Positions 14,736-22,832 are shown, counted from the stretch's first letter. The stretch is 22,832 bases of DNA from Psychromonas sp. (GCA_023145575.1 JAGLDN010000315.1:1-22832), one strand, 5' to 3'. Program-made: numbers and translations. Notes: generated by a model not told the origin, from the letters alone.

Positions 14736-15427
14736 ATAAATGCCTTTGTATTTAGCTTTAAAAAGAACTCTGCAAGCGATATGTCTTCATGTTGAGTTAC
14801 TTTTATATTATTACTTTGCCCTTCGACAATAACAACAGGAAAACCAGCCATTTCCATTGCAGAGGCCTCATCTGTTATTTTATCGGGTGTTTTATTTTGA
14901 TTAATTGCATCAATAAGTAACTGGTTTGGAAAGAGTTGAGGTGTTAATGCATGCCATAAATCATTGCGTTCAACCGTATGCTTTATTTGATCCTTTGTAA
15001 AAGTACGCTTCATCGTATCTCGTACTTTTGTTCCTAAAATTGCACAAGCTTTATTTTTAGTCACTTGCGACAAAAGTTTATCAATATCACCTATACAAAT
15101 ACACGGCCTTGCAGCATCATGCACTAATACATAATTTTCTTTATCAATCACATTGAGTGCCGCAAGCACAGAATCAACACGCTTTTTTCCACCAATAACA
15201 ACACGCACTTTGGGGTGTTTAGAAACAATTAAATTATCAAACCACTGATCATTTTTTGCGAGTGATACAATAACCTCAACAATTTTAGGGTGCTCCAAGA
15301 AGGGATGCAAACTGTGCTCTATCATTGTACGATCAAGCAGTTGTAAATATTGTTTTGGAATATCGGTGCCCACGCGTTTACCAACTCCCGCAGCAACAAT
15401 AACCGCGCTAAAAAAATCTTTATTCAT
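14732..15427 (-). CDS. ispD: 2-C-methyl-D-erythritol 4-phosphate cytidylyltransferase
   Basis: The third MEP-pathway enzyme couples methylerythritol 4-phosphate to CTP. The 231 residues hold the nucleotide-binding loop AAGVGKR (12-18), PKQY with K25, the metal-binding VHDAARPC (D104), and NNIKVT with K209, which pairs with K25 in catalysis. DTMKRT and DLWHALTPQLFP are also typical. It overlaps ftsB by 8 bp upstream and ispF by 4 bp downstream. CTP, its substrate, is made by PyrG encoded further upstream on the same strand. Confidence 0.97.
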   Translation of the reverse strand: MNKDFFSAVIVAAGVGKRVGTDIPKQYLQLLDRTMIEHSLHPFLEHPKIVEVIVSLAKNDQWFDNLIVSKHPKVRVVIGGKKRVDSVLAALNVIDKENYVLVHDAARPCICIGDIDKLLSQVTKNKACAILGTKVRDTMKRTFTKDQIKHTVERNDLWHALTPQLFPNQLLIDAINQNKTPDKITDEASAMEMAGFPVVIVEGQSNNIKVTQHEDISLAEFFLKLNTKAFI

Positions 15428-15707
15428 AATTCTCTTCGCGCGGCACGATCCTAAAAAACGTCTCCCCTTTTTTAATTAAACCAAGTTCATTTCGCGCGTT
15501 CTCTTCAATCGCGCCTTTTCTATTTTTTAGATTATATATTTGTGCATACATCAATTGATTTCGCTCAATCAATACTTTATTTTTGTTTAATGCAATATTA
15601 ACCTGCACTGCAAGGCGATGGTTTTCTTTTATACCATTTTTTCCAAACCACAGTGAATATTGCTGCAAAGCAAGTAAAACCAACAATACAGACATAAATA
15701 AGCGCAT
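15420..15707 (-). CDS. ftsB: Cell division protein FtsB
   Basis: FtsB is a small bitopic inner-membrane protein that forms the FtsQ-FtsB-FtsL complex and helps switch on septal peptidoglycan synthesis. From the ATG at 15707 it is 95 residues. It has an N-terminal membrane helix (about 3-20), the family hallmark QYSLWFGKNGI (16-26), a leucine/asparagine-rich coiled coil (about 28-65), and the conserved ENARNELGLIKKGETFFRIVP. An upstream in-frame start at 15758 would add 17 residues absent from the family. GGA precedes the chosen ATG. eno normally lies directly upstream, but here 1.7 kb of repeat and dead transposase separates them. Confidence 0.95.
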   Translation of the reverse strand: MRLFMSVLLVLLALQQYSLWFGKNGIKENHRLAVQVNIALNKNKVLIERNQLMYAQIYNLKNRKGAIEENARNELGLIKKGETFFRIVPREENYE

Positions 15708-15800
15708 ATAAATTCCGAAAGTTAAAAAACAGATTTTATCAGAAAATAAATATAACACAGTTTACACTGCGATTAAGCTTGTTATCTTTAAAATCAGATC

Positions 15801-15915
15801 AATTATACCCATGTTATGTAAGATGCCTTTTTAGGCTTCAGCTCGTTTGTCAGATAAAGACAAAACAATATTAATACTTGTTCACTTCACGATTGTTGTA
15901 ACGAAGAGCGGTATT
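15801..15915. repeat. Fragment of the ATACCCATG dispersed repeat
   Basis: AATTATACCCATGTTATGTAAGATGC (from 15801) resembles the start of the repeat at 2021 and 5701, and an AGCTCG word follows. Later bases contain GATTGTTGTAACGAAG, an inverted relative of the CTTCGTTATAAC end of copy B. The match is partial and more decayed than between copies A and B. It lies in the ftsB upstream region. Confidence 0.4.
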
Positions 15916-15983
15916 ATCACTCAAGTTTCTGGGTTTAAGTAATTGAAAATGAGACTAAATTTGATTGCAAATTCTTCTATTAG

Positions 15984-17275
15984 TTATTGTAATGCCTCTT
16001 GCCGGCGCGTGAAACTGTCCATTTGCATTGTTTCTTTAAAAAGCTGCTTAACCAAGTTTTCAATATTTTATAAAGTATTTACTCGATCTTTTCCCGTCAA
16101 AAATAACATCTCACTTAACGATCCTGTGATAATTGCCTTAAAAACACACCATAATTTACGAACAAAATTTAAGCTTGTTAATGTTTCTTCTATACCAGTT
16201 CGTGCGCAAATAACACCCACTACTTGAGTTTGTTTTTTTGCATAAAGCAATAAACTAAAACTAAAACTTAAACTAGTAAGATAATTTATGTAATATAATC
16301 TGCGTAATGTCGACTTTGCTATTTTAAAAAACCAAGTTTTTGCTTTGCCTCCTTAAAGTAAACGTCAATACCCCAACGCAATGCATAAACTGCTAAAATT
16401 TTTGTCGTCTCTTGCCATGGATCAGTTGTTAAAAAAACTGCCCAATCATTTTACTTGCTTCTTATTTGCCTTCATCTAGAGAACGCACATATAGCAATTT
16501 TACTTTTGTGCAGTGATCTGTCTCATCGATTGTTGTCGCCAAATTCAACTCAACAACAATCGATTTACTTTTATACATAACGCGTTGAACTCAATCTCAA
16601 TTACCCTTTATTTTCTCATTAAATAACGCTTGAAAATTGAGTAAGTACGTAATGCCATCGTTTGTAAATCTGTATTTCATTTTGAGCTTTTTCATCCTCA
16701 CAATAGCTGTAAGTGATTGTTCTTCAGTTATTCTGTTGATTTTATTAGTGCCAAGCCAAGGATCAGCTAAAAGATAATCCGCTTAAATACCTAATTTCTA
16801 TGCTCTTTTGATCATCGAAATTAGCATCTCTGGTTTTGTCTACGCCTGAGATAATTTATAACGCTTTGCTACAATACTGCGTAGATCTTTAAATTTGTGA
16901 TCAACCATTTGCTCTTTAGAGAATTACTGAGAAATTTCGTTATCGAATGGTACAAATCGCGCTTCGTTTGATCGTGCGAGTGTTAAAATTTGTTGCTCAT
17001 TACACATCTAGAGGTTAAATGCTCAAAATGACTTGAAGCGCCTAGCATGCTTTTACCTGTTCTCGTTTTAACACAGTCATCGACGATAAATACAGTTGTT
17101 TTAGCGTTGATCTTTATTTCTTTTTTAGCTGTAAATCACTAGCGTTTTCGCCCATTTAAATCCTCTTTATTAAGCACATCGTACCATTCATCTTTTTCAT
17201 ATCCGAAAAGATCAGCAAAGGATCCTATGAAAAAATATTAATGGTTTGAACTTTAATGCAAACAAAGAGGATCAG
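15984..17275 (-). pseudogene. IS4-type DDE transposase, extensively mutated
   Basis: Joining the minus-strand frames recovers almost a full transposase. In order: LFGYEKDEWYDVLNKED (near 17220), TVFIVDDCVKTRTGKSMLG with the first catalytic aspartate (near 17090), ARSNEARFVPFDNEI, and HKFKDLRSIVAKRYKLS. Then come YLLADPWLGTNKINRITEEQ with the second aspartate (near 16770), LYVRSLDEGK and WAVFLTTDPW. The block YALRWGIDVYFKEAKQKLGF, with the catalytic glutamate, is near 16370. A C-terminus SLNFVRKLWCVFKAIITGSL and MDSFTRRQEALQ ends at TAA 15984-15986. Several in-frame stops and frameshifts interrupt it, so it is inactive. I could not fix the terminal inverted repeats. Short plus-strand open frames here are antisense readings. 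The insertion separates eno from ftsB, which are normally adjacent. Confidence 0.88.
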
Positions 17276-17323
17276 AAAATAGACTACTTGAATTATAACT
17301 TTTCCAGATCGTTTAGAAAATTT

Positions 17324-17353
17324 CGCCTGTGAAACAAACGATTAAACCAGGCG
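17324..17353 (-). terminator. Weak candidate terminator after eno
   Basis: CGCCTG (17324-17329) pairs with CAGGCG (17348-17353) across an 18-base loop, 50-79 bp beyond the eno stop. On the minus strand only a short mixed A/T run follows, so it is a poor intrinsic terminator. It may instead belong to the end of the IS4-type remnant. Confidence 0.3.
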
Positions 17354-17402
17354 TTTCCAACTTGAGCTATAAGAGCCCAAATTTGTGCAGGTTCGTATAA
17401 AT

Positions 17403-18710
17403 TTAGAAGTTAAAGCTGCCTTTAACTTCAGCAAGACCACGGTAAGGTGCTTTTTCACCTAGAGCTTCTTCGATGCGTAGAAGTTGGTTGTACTTAGCAA
17501 CACGATCAGAACGGCTTAAAGAACCAGTTTTGATTTGGCCTGCAGCAGTACCAACAGCTAGATCAGCAATTGTTGAATCTTCAGTTTCGCCTGAACGGTG
17601 AGATATAACAGCAGTGAAACCAGCATCTTTAGCCATTTTGATTGCCGCTAACGTTTCAGTTAGTGAACCAATTTGGTTAAATTTGATTAGGATTGAGTTA
17701 GTAATACCTTCATCAATACCACGCTTAAGGATTTTAGTATTTGTTACGAATAAATCGTCACCAACTAATTGTATTTTGTCGCCAAGAAGTTCAGTTTGGT
17801 GTTTGAAACCAGCCCAATCAGACTCGTCAAGACCATCTTCGATAGATACGATAGGGTAATCTTTAACAAGCCCTTCAAGAAAGTAGTTAAACTCTTCCGA
17901 TGAAAATGTTTTGCCTTCACCTTTTAGTTCATAGTTACCAGTTTCTTTGTTGTAGAACTCAGAAGCCGCACAATCCATCGCTAATGTGATGTCTTTACCT
18001 AGCTCGTAACCAGCGTTTGCAACAGCAACTTTGATTGCAGCAAGTGCAGCAGCGTTAGATGGAAGATTTGGTGCGAAACCACCTTCATCACCAACAGCAG
18101 TTGAGTGACCGTCAGCTTTAAGTACTTTAGCAAGGCTATGGAATACTTCAGCACCCATACGTAGACCTTCACGAAAGGTAGTGGCTCCAACAGGTTGAAT
18201 CATAAATTCTTGAATATCGACAGAGTTATCGGCGTGTTCACCACCATTAATGATGTTCATCATTGGCAGTGGCATAGAGTAAACACCAGATGTGTTATTT
18301 AAATCCGCAATGTGCGCGTATAGAGGTACTTTCTTATAAATAGCAGCGGCTTTTGCAGCAGCTAAGGAAACAGCTAAGATTGCATTTGCACCAAATTTAG
18401 CTTTATTTTCAGTGCCGTCTAAATCAATCATTATTTGATCAAGAACAGATTGTTGCAATGCATCTTTGCCCATCAATGCATCAGCAATTGGACCGTTTAC
18501 AGCAGCAACCGCTTTAAGAACACCTTTACCTAAGTAACGTGTTTTGTCGCCATCACGTAATTCTAGTGCTTCACGAGAGCCGGTCGATGCTCCTGAAGGA
18601 GCCGCTGCCATACCGATTGACCCGTTTTCTAAATGAACTTCAGCTTCAACCGTTGGATTACCTCGTGAATCCAATATTTCACGACCATGTACTTTTACAA
18701 TTTTAGACAT
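17403..18710 (-). CDS. eno: Enolase
   Basis: Enolase converts 2-phosphoglycerate to phosphoenolpyruvate in glycolysis; in many gammaproteobacteria it is also a component of the RNA degradosome. The 435 residues are close to the usual 432. Catalytic residues are E209 (GDEGGFAPN) and K342 (ILIKFNQIG). Metal ligands are D245, E290 (SIEDG) and D317 (GDDLF), and the signature SHRSGETED is present. The ATG has a strong AAGGAG ribosome-binding site 8 bp upstream. It lies 133 bp after pyrG on the same strand, the conserved pyrG-eno pair. The coding sequence is less AT-rich at silent positions than its neighbours, as expected for a highly expressed gene. Confidence 0.98.
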   Translation of the reverse strand: MSKIVKVHGREILDSRGNPTVEAEVHLENGSIGMAAAPSGASTGSREALELRDGDKTRYLGKGVLKAVAAVNGPIADALMGKDALQQSVLDQIMIDLDGTENKAKFGANAILAVSLAAAKAAAIYKKVPLYAHIADLNNTSGVYSMPLPMMNIINGGEHADNSVDIQEFMIQPVGATTFREGLRMGAEVFHSLAKVLKADGHSTAVGDEGGFAPNLPSNAAALAAIKVAVANAGYELGKDITLAMDCAASEFYNKETGNYELKGEGKTFSSEEFNYFLEGLVKDYPIVSIEDGLDESDWAGFKHQTELLGDKIQLVGDDLFVTNTKILKRGIDEGITNSILIKFNQIGSLTETLAAIKMAKDAGFTAVISHRSGETEDSTIADLAVGTAAGQIKTGSLSRSDRVAKYNQLLRIEEALGEKAPYRGLAEVKGSFNF

Positions 18711-18843
18711 ATAGCGTCTCCTTTATATTTAATAAAAACTAATCACTTAAAATTATTTATATTTTCAATTTGTGATAAAACTTTGAATGAAATAACCTTT
18801 AACAAAAACAACGGTTATTGTCAACAAAAATCTAATGATAATG

Positions 18844-20481
18844 TTAATTACATTTACCTTTCTGATGTTCTATCGCCGATTTTACGAAACCTTTGATCAA
18901 TGGATGACCATCACGAGGTGTTGATGTAAATTCAGGGTGGAATTGTACTGCAACAAACCACGGATGATTTGAATATTCAATGATTTCAACTAACTTTTTG
19001 TCTTCTGATAAGCCCGTCACCAACAAGCCCGCTTTTTCTAAAATAGGTAATAAGTTATTATTCACTTCATAACGATGACGATGGCGCTCAAAGATTGCTG
19101 CACAGCCATACATTTCAAAGACTTGAGATCCCTCTTTTAAATGACAAAGTTGAGCACCCAAGCGCATTGTTCCGCCTAAATCAGAAGTTTCATTGCGTTT
19201 TTTAACTTCACCTGATTTGTCAATCCATTCAGTGAGCAAACCAACTACGGCATGTTCACAGTCGGGATTAAACTCTGTTGAATTTGCGTTTGACAAGCCT
19301 GCGACATTTCGTGCAAGTTCAATTAGTGCAACTTGAAGCCCTAAACAAATACCAAGATAAGGAATTTTATTTTCTCGTGCATATTGTGCGGCAAGAATTT
19401 TACCTTCAATACCTCGAGCACCAAAACCACCAGGTACGAGAATGGCGTCAACATCAGAAAGAACTGAAACACCTTTAGATTCAACATCCTCCGCGTCGAT
19501 ATATTTAATTTTAATTTTTGCTAAGTTTTTCAACCCTCCATGTTTAAGTGCTTCATTAACTGATTTATAGGCATCTGGTAACTCAACATATTTGCCTACC
19601 ATACCAATTACAACTTCGATTGTTGTATTAGCTTCTTCATAAACAACCCTCTCCCACTCGGTTAAATCAGATTCAGGACAGGTTAATCCAAAGCGTTTAA
19701 CGCAAATTTCAGCTAAACCTTGCGCTTTCAATAGCGCTGGAATTTTATAAATTGAGTCAACATCACGCAATGAAATAACGGCTTTATCTTGTACATTACA
19801 AAAAAGTGCAATTTTAGCCCGTTCATTTAAAGGAAAACTTACTTCACTTCTACAAATTAAAATATCTGGCTGAATACCTAAACTACGCAATACTTTTACT
19901 GAATGTTGCGTCGGTTTTGTTTTTACTTCACCTGCGGTTTTTAAATAAGGTAACAATGTCAAGTGTATATAAATTGCATTTTCATGCCCAATTTTTAAGC
20001 CTAACTGACGAATCGCTTCTATAAATGGTTGTGATTCAATATCTCCTACCGTGCCACCTAGCTCAACAATAGCAATATCGTGCCCCTCACCACCTGCTTT
20101 AATACGTGCCTGAATTTCATCTGTAATATGAGGAATAACTTGAATGGTTGCACCAAGGTAATCACCACTACGTTCTTTGGCTAATACATCTGAGTAAATG
20201 CGACCTGTTGTAAAGTTATTCCGCTTGCTCATCTTTGTACGAATAAAGCGCTCATAATGACCCAAATCTAAATCTGTTTCCGCGCCATCCTCGGTAACAA
20301 AGACTTCACCATGCTGCGTTGGACTCATCGTGCCTGGATCAATATTAATATAAGGATCTAACTTAAGAATAGTAACATCAAGTTCGCGTGCTTCAAGAAT
20401 AGCTCCAAGTGAGCCTGCAGTAATACCTTTTCCAAGAGACGAAACCACGCCACCTGTCACAAAAATATATTTAGTTGTCAT
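18844..20481 (-). CDS. pyrG: CTP synthase
   Basis: PyrG aminates UTP to CTP using glutamine and ATP, the last step of pyrimidine nucleotide synthesis. Its 545 residues equal the E. coli length. The N-terminal amidoligase domain carries the P-loop-like GGVVSSLGKGI (10-20), LDPYINIDPGTMSP and TEDGAETDLDLGHYERF. The C-terminal class I glutaminase domain has the triad C379 (GICLG), H515 and E517 (QFHPE). The start ATG follows AAAGG. A plausible promoter with a palindrome over its start region lies upstream (20542-20586). eno follows after 133 bp. Confidence 0.98.
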   Translation of the reverse strand: MTTKYIFVTGGVVSSLGKGITAGSLGAILEARELDVTILKLDPYINIDPGTMSPTQHGEVFVTEDGAETDLDLGHYERFIRTKMSKRNNFTTGRIYSDVLAKERSGDYLGATIQVIPHITDEIQARIKAGGEGHDIAIVELGGTVGDIESQPFIEAIRQLGLKIGHENAIYIHLTLLPYLKTAGEVKTKPTQHSVKVLRSLGIQPDILICRSEVSFPLNERAKIALFCNVQDKAVISLRDVDSIYKIPALLKAQGLAEICVKRFGLTCPESDLTEWERVVYEEANTTIEVVIGMVGKYVELPDAYKSVNEALKHGGLKNLAKIKIKYIDAEDVESKGVSVLSDVDAILVPGGFGARGIEGKILAAQYARENKIPYLGICLGLQVALIELARNVAGLSNANSTEFNPDCEHAVVGLLTEWIDKSGEVKKRNETSDLGGTMRLGAQLCHLKEGSQVFEMYGCAAIFERHRHRYEVNNNLLPILEKAGLLVTGLSEDKKLVEIIEYSNHPWFVAVQFHPEFTSTPRDGHPLIKGFVKSAIEHQKGKCN

Positions 20482-20541
20482 GGTAACCTTTAAATTTCAA
20501 AGTAGAAGTAGATTGTTAACACTGTCTCTTTGTTTTTTTAA

Positions 20542-20561
20542 ATTCACATTGCAAAGTGAAT
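20542..20561 (-). promoter_or_regulatory. Palindrome over the pyrG start region, possible operator
   Basis: On the plus strand ATTCACATTG is followed by CAAAGTGAAT, a 10+10 palindrome with one mismatched pair and no spacer. It overlaps the predicted pyrG -10 box and covers the expected transcription start. That is where a repressor site would be placed. Alternatively, it may form a hairpin at the 5' end of the transcript. I cannot name a regulator. Confidence 0.4.
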
Positions 20562-20586
20562 ATACGATGGTCAAACAGTTTATCAA
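20559..20586 (-). promoter_or_regulatory. Candidate sigma-70 promoter of pyrG
   Basis: On the minus strand TTGATA (20581-20586) and TATATT (20559-20564) each match the consensus hexamers at five of six positions, with a 16-base spacer. The start site would fall near 20552, leaving a leader of about 70 bases before the pyrG ATG. Confidence 0.5.
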
Positions 20587-20759
20587 ATCAGCCGCATTTG
20601 AACAATCAACTTCATACTTTTATAAAAAACGAACAAGATAAAATTATTAATTTCGTATGATAACAAGAAAGCGCAAATTCAGCCCTTAATAAGATTAATA
20701 TTATTCTAGTAGGAAGTTGATAAACTAACTCTCTTAAAATAAAATGCTCTCATGCTGAC

Positions 20760-21716
20760 TCATAGTTGCTGCTCTGCAAGCTTAAGATCAAGCATTGCTT
20801 TTAGGAGTTTAAAGAGCAAAATAGCCGCATCGGTTTCTTCTTTATTATGCGTTAAACTTTCAATATTAATACCTAACGGAATACCAAACGGCAAACAAGC
20901 TTCGACTATTTGTTCAAAATTGTTTCGATTAATCAATAATGATTCTTTAAGCGGATCATCTGCCTGCAAAATACGTAATTTTGTCGCTTCAGGCACTGAA
21001 ATTCCAAGCCATTCGATAAAGGCAAGTGTTTTTACACTTCCACAAGGAGAAAAGGTTAAAATAATTCGCCGAGGTGCAATACTTCTTGCTTTACATTCAA
21101 ATGCATAACGGGTTAAAAAATCGATAGTCGCTTGCGAATTATAAACGGATTGTGTAATAAAATATTCACAACCATGAACCTCTTTCGCCAATATTCTTAA
21201 ATACTCATCATTTTTTTTGATGTGCCGCTCTGCAATTGTCACCCCCCCTAGGTAAAAATTACATGCATGTGCATTGAGTGTTTTATAAGCATCTGTTAAT
21301 GAAAGTTTTATTTCCCCTTCACTCGATGGGCTTCCAACTAACACTAAATCTCTAACTGCATATCGATGCCATGCTTCAGACAGCCAAAGAGAAAAATCAT
21401 CGGCATTACCTTGTGAGACACTTTTATAGGTAATCACTGATCTCCCGCTTTTATCATGTAAAATTTGCGAATACAGCCTGGGATCATGCCTTACGCAATA
21501 AGGAAATGGTCGAGGTACTGATGTTCGAGTTCCCTCATCTTGAATGTCATAAACAATTAATCCGTCATAATCCAATGATTCCAGTCGTAATAATAAACTA
21601 TCTGCAATGCTGGCAACTTCATCTATTGCAATATTTATTTTAGGGGGATTTGTCCCAAAAAAATAAACGCCATAATCTGCAGCTTGTGATTTTTTTTGTA
21701 ATTGTGACTTATACAT
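20760..21716 (-). CDS. Methylenetetrahydrofolate-reductase-like TIM-barrel protein
   Basis: A 318-residue protein with the look of the methylenetetrahydrofolate reductase superfamily. FFGTNPPK (19-26) stands where MetF has its EFFPP-type strand, YDIQDE (56-61) and RPFPY (69-73) follow, and a strand reads LVLVGSPSS (125-132). LGGVTIAERH (156-165) and FITQSVYN (186-193) resemble the MetF segments near the flavin and folate. It differs clearly from E. coli MetF, and its N-terminal glutamate motif is replaced (GTNPP). Binding of FAD and reduction of methylene-THF are therefore not certain. GGGAT precedes the ATG. It lies 278 bp upstream of pyrG, probably with its own promoter. I leave the gene symbol empty because its reaction is unproven. 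Confidence 0.7.
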   Translation of the reverse strand: MYKSQLQKKSQAADYGVYFFGTNPPKINIAIDEVASIADSLLLRLESLDYDGLIVYDIQDEGTRTSVPRPFPYCVRHDPRLYSQILHDKSGRSVITYKSVSQGNADDFSLWLSEAWHRYAVRDLVLVGSPSSEGEIKLSLTDAYKTLNAHACNFYLGGVTIAERHIKKNDEYLRILAKEVHGCEYFITQSVYNSQATIDFLTRYAFECKARSIAPRRIILTFSPCGSVKTLAFIEWLGISVPEATKLRILQADDPLKESLLINRNNFEQIVEACLPFGIPLGINIESLTHNKEETDAAILLFKLLKAMLDLKLAEQQL

Positions 21717-22149
21717 TAATATCCCATTTTAAATGTGTGAAAATAACATGACCACATATATCCATACAACGTAAAAATACTTTACTTGCCACATAAGATA
21801 TACATCGATTCATAAAAATTCGAGTTCACGCCACAACAAGATAGGTGAATTGCAACAATTTAGGTTGTTATAAAATAACTCTTGACCAATTAAAGTTTGC
21901 ATTTTAATTTGGTGTAGAGCCGATGAGCAGGCAGTGTAAGATTATCATTCAATGCATTAGATAAAATCAACAAGCTCCTTTTGTGGCACTTATTGAACCT
22001 AAAAACACAACATGTCACATGAAAAGTCCTTCAATGAATTTAGCTTACTCGAATACCACTTAAATTTCAGTTTTTTTTGATGGGTATAAATCTACAGATT
22101 TTAAACTGATCCACTATGAAGCTGTTCGTCGCAATTTAATTCTGTTAAA

Positions 22150-22197
22150 TAACTGATGTTACGCAGTTGAGACTTGCACAAGGCGTAACATCAGTTA
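22150..22197. repeat. 15-bp perfect inverted repeat
   Basis: TAACTGATGTTACGC (22150-22164) pairs perfectly with GCGTAACATCAGTTA (22183-22197) across an 18-base loop. It is the longest perfect stem I found. No T-run follows on either strand. The half-site resembles none of the promoter or terminator forms I know. Confidence 0.75.
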
Positions 22198-22422
22198 ATA
22201 ATGAGTTTAGAGGCAATCGGTATACTTAATTGACCAGAATGATAAATAGAATTGAGCAAGTTTATCTCCTTCACTCAGCGACCAACAGTATAATCAAAGT
22301 GCCAACTAATAAGCTAGTTTTCATTCTAAAATGCTTTAGTTTGAACTGTATTGTCAAAGATTAAAACGAGATCATCAGACTCAATCTCGCGTAAATTATT
22401 TTTTCATTTGCCACAAGTCAGC

Positions 22423-22500
22423 AGAAATAAACTGATTGCGGGATAGCAAACAGAAGTAAACTGTTTATGGGATAATAAGCGAGTAAATTGATCGTGACTA
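22423..22500. repeat. Degenerate ~29-bp tandem repeat
   Basis: Two adjacent 29-base units, 22423-22451 and 22452-22480, share AGAA(A/G)TAAACTG, GGGATA and a final C. A third, more diverged partial unit starts GAGTAAATTGAT at 22481. There is no spacer structure, so it is not a CRISPR array. Confidence 0.4.
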
Positions 22501-22811
22501 ATATTTCCATCTAGATGATTCGATAAGCCAGTCACGGCTTAGAGCTGAATGAAGTTACAAGGTAATCAATATAAAGCTCAAATATTTGTTTATTTTTATT
22601 CATAGCGATACTTTAACAGTTTTTCATCTGATATCTTAGTTTAAAGAATAACATCAGATTATAATATAATTTACACTTTTGAGTGAACTTCAAAAGCAGG
22701 AGAGCCAGAAAAAGTGCACCGTTCAGATCATAAATATAAAAATCACTGAAAAAAGAGATTTTGCAGCAAGTAAAATAGGCTGTTTTGTTAACCCTTTATT
22801 TTTCTACGCTA

Positions 22812-22832
22812 GGGGCTGTTGATCTTTGTTTA
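22812..22832 (+). mobile_element. Left end of a second IS5-type copy
   Basis: GGGGCTGTTGATCTTTGTTTA matches the left end of the element at 24-44 with one difference (A to G), in the same orientation. The window ends inside this element. Confidence 0.85.

Larger units (their letters stand above)
21717..22811. other. 1.1-kb gene-free spacer before the second IS copy
   Basis: No intact gene is visible on either strand. The stretch contains an inverted ATTTATACCCAT word (22080-22091), CACAACATGTCAC (around 22007) reminiscent of the second repeat type, a 15-bp-stem hairpin (22150-22197) and a degenerate tandem repeat (22423-22500). The rest is AT-rich and unassigned. It would contain the promoter of the MetF-like gene. 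Confidence 0.55.

Noticed and set aside
15943..16227. 94-residue plus-strand open frame
   Set aside because: It is antisense to the C-terminal part of the dead IS4-type transposase, whose motifs are on the minus strand.
18791..18824. eno promoter from TTGACA at 18819-18824 and a 7-bp inverted repeat at 18791-18819
   Set aside because: The -35 box is perfect on the minus strand, but no acceptable -10 box lies at 16-18 bp, and the hairpin lacks a T-run for a pyrG terminator.
22150..22197. Integron attC site
   Set aside because: The stem ends do not fit the RYYYAAC/GTTRRRY core sites, and there is no gene cassette or integrase nearby.
22423..22500. CRISPR-like repeats
   Set aside because: Units are directly adjacent and degenerate, with no spacers and no cas genes.

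Overview
The window is AT-rich chromosomal DNA from a gammaproteobacterium. Two conserved gene blocks show this. The first is the pyruvate dehydrogenase set aceE-aceF-lpd. The second is pyrG-eno-ftsB-ispD-ispF-truD-surE-yqaA-nlpD-rpoS. A DedA-family yqaA next to nlpD recalls Alteromonadales (Shewanella, Colwellia, Moritella), although Legionella-like lineages cannot be excluded from sequence reading alone. All housekeeping genes lie on the minus strand and look intact. The spaces between them are long, full of degenerate repeats and hold dead transposases. This pattern fits a lineage in which insertion sequences expanded and non-coding DNA is decaying, as in recently host-restricted bacteria; that last step is inference.

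Layout. 1-734: a damaged IS5-type element. 1110-1862: an unrecognised 250-residue gene, the only intact plus-strand gene I support. 2021-2415: dispersed repeat, hairpin and the lpd terminator. 2492-8914: lpd, aceF and aceE (minus), with an unusual ~0.6-kb repeat-filled gap between aceE and aceF. 8915-9981: a ~1-kb gene-free, repeat-rich stretch. 9982-15707: rpoS, nlpD, yqaA, surE, truD, ispF, ispD and ftsB, tightly packed from surE to ftsB. 15708-17402: repeat fragment and a heavily mutated IS4-type transposase between ftsB and eno. 17403-21716: eno, pyrG and a methylenetetrahydrofolate-reductase-like gene. 21717-22811: gene-free, with a strong hairpin and a short tandem repeat. 22812-22832: the left end of a second IS5-type copy, in the same orientation as the first.

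Functions. AceE, AceF and Lpd form the complex that turns pyruvate into acetyl-CoA. IspD and IspF are two steps of the MEP isoprenoid pathway. PyrG makes CTP, which IspD consumes. Enolase supplies phosphoenolpyruvate. FtsB and NlpD act in cell division and septal peptidoglycan splitting. TruD modifies tRNA, SurE is a nucleotide phosphatase, YqaA is a membrane protein, and RpoS is the general-stress sigma factor.

I found no defence system, CRISPR array, tRNA or rRNA. The most novel material is the orphan gene at 1110-1862 and the small-repeat biology. One repeat copy carries a 44-bp hairpin insert flanked by AAAAT on both sides, while a sister copy at 5701 looks like the matching empty site.
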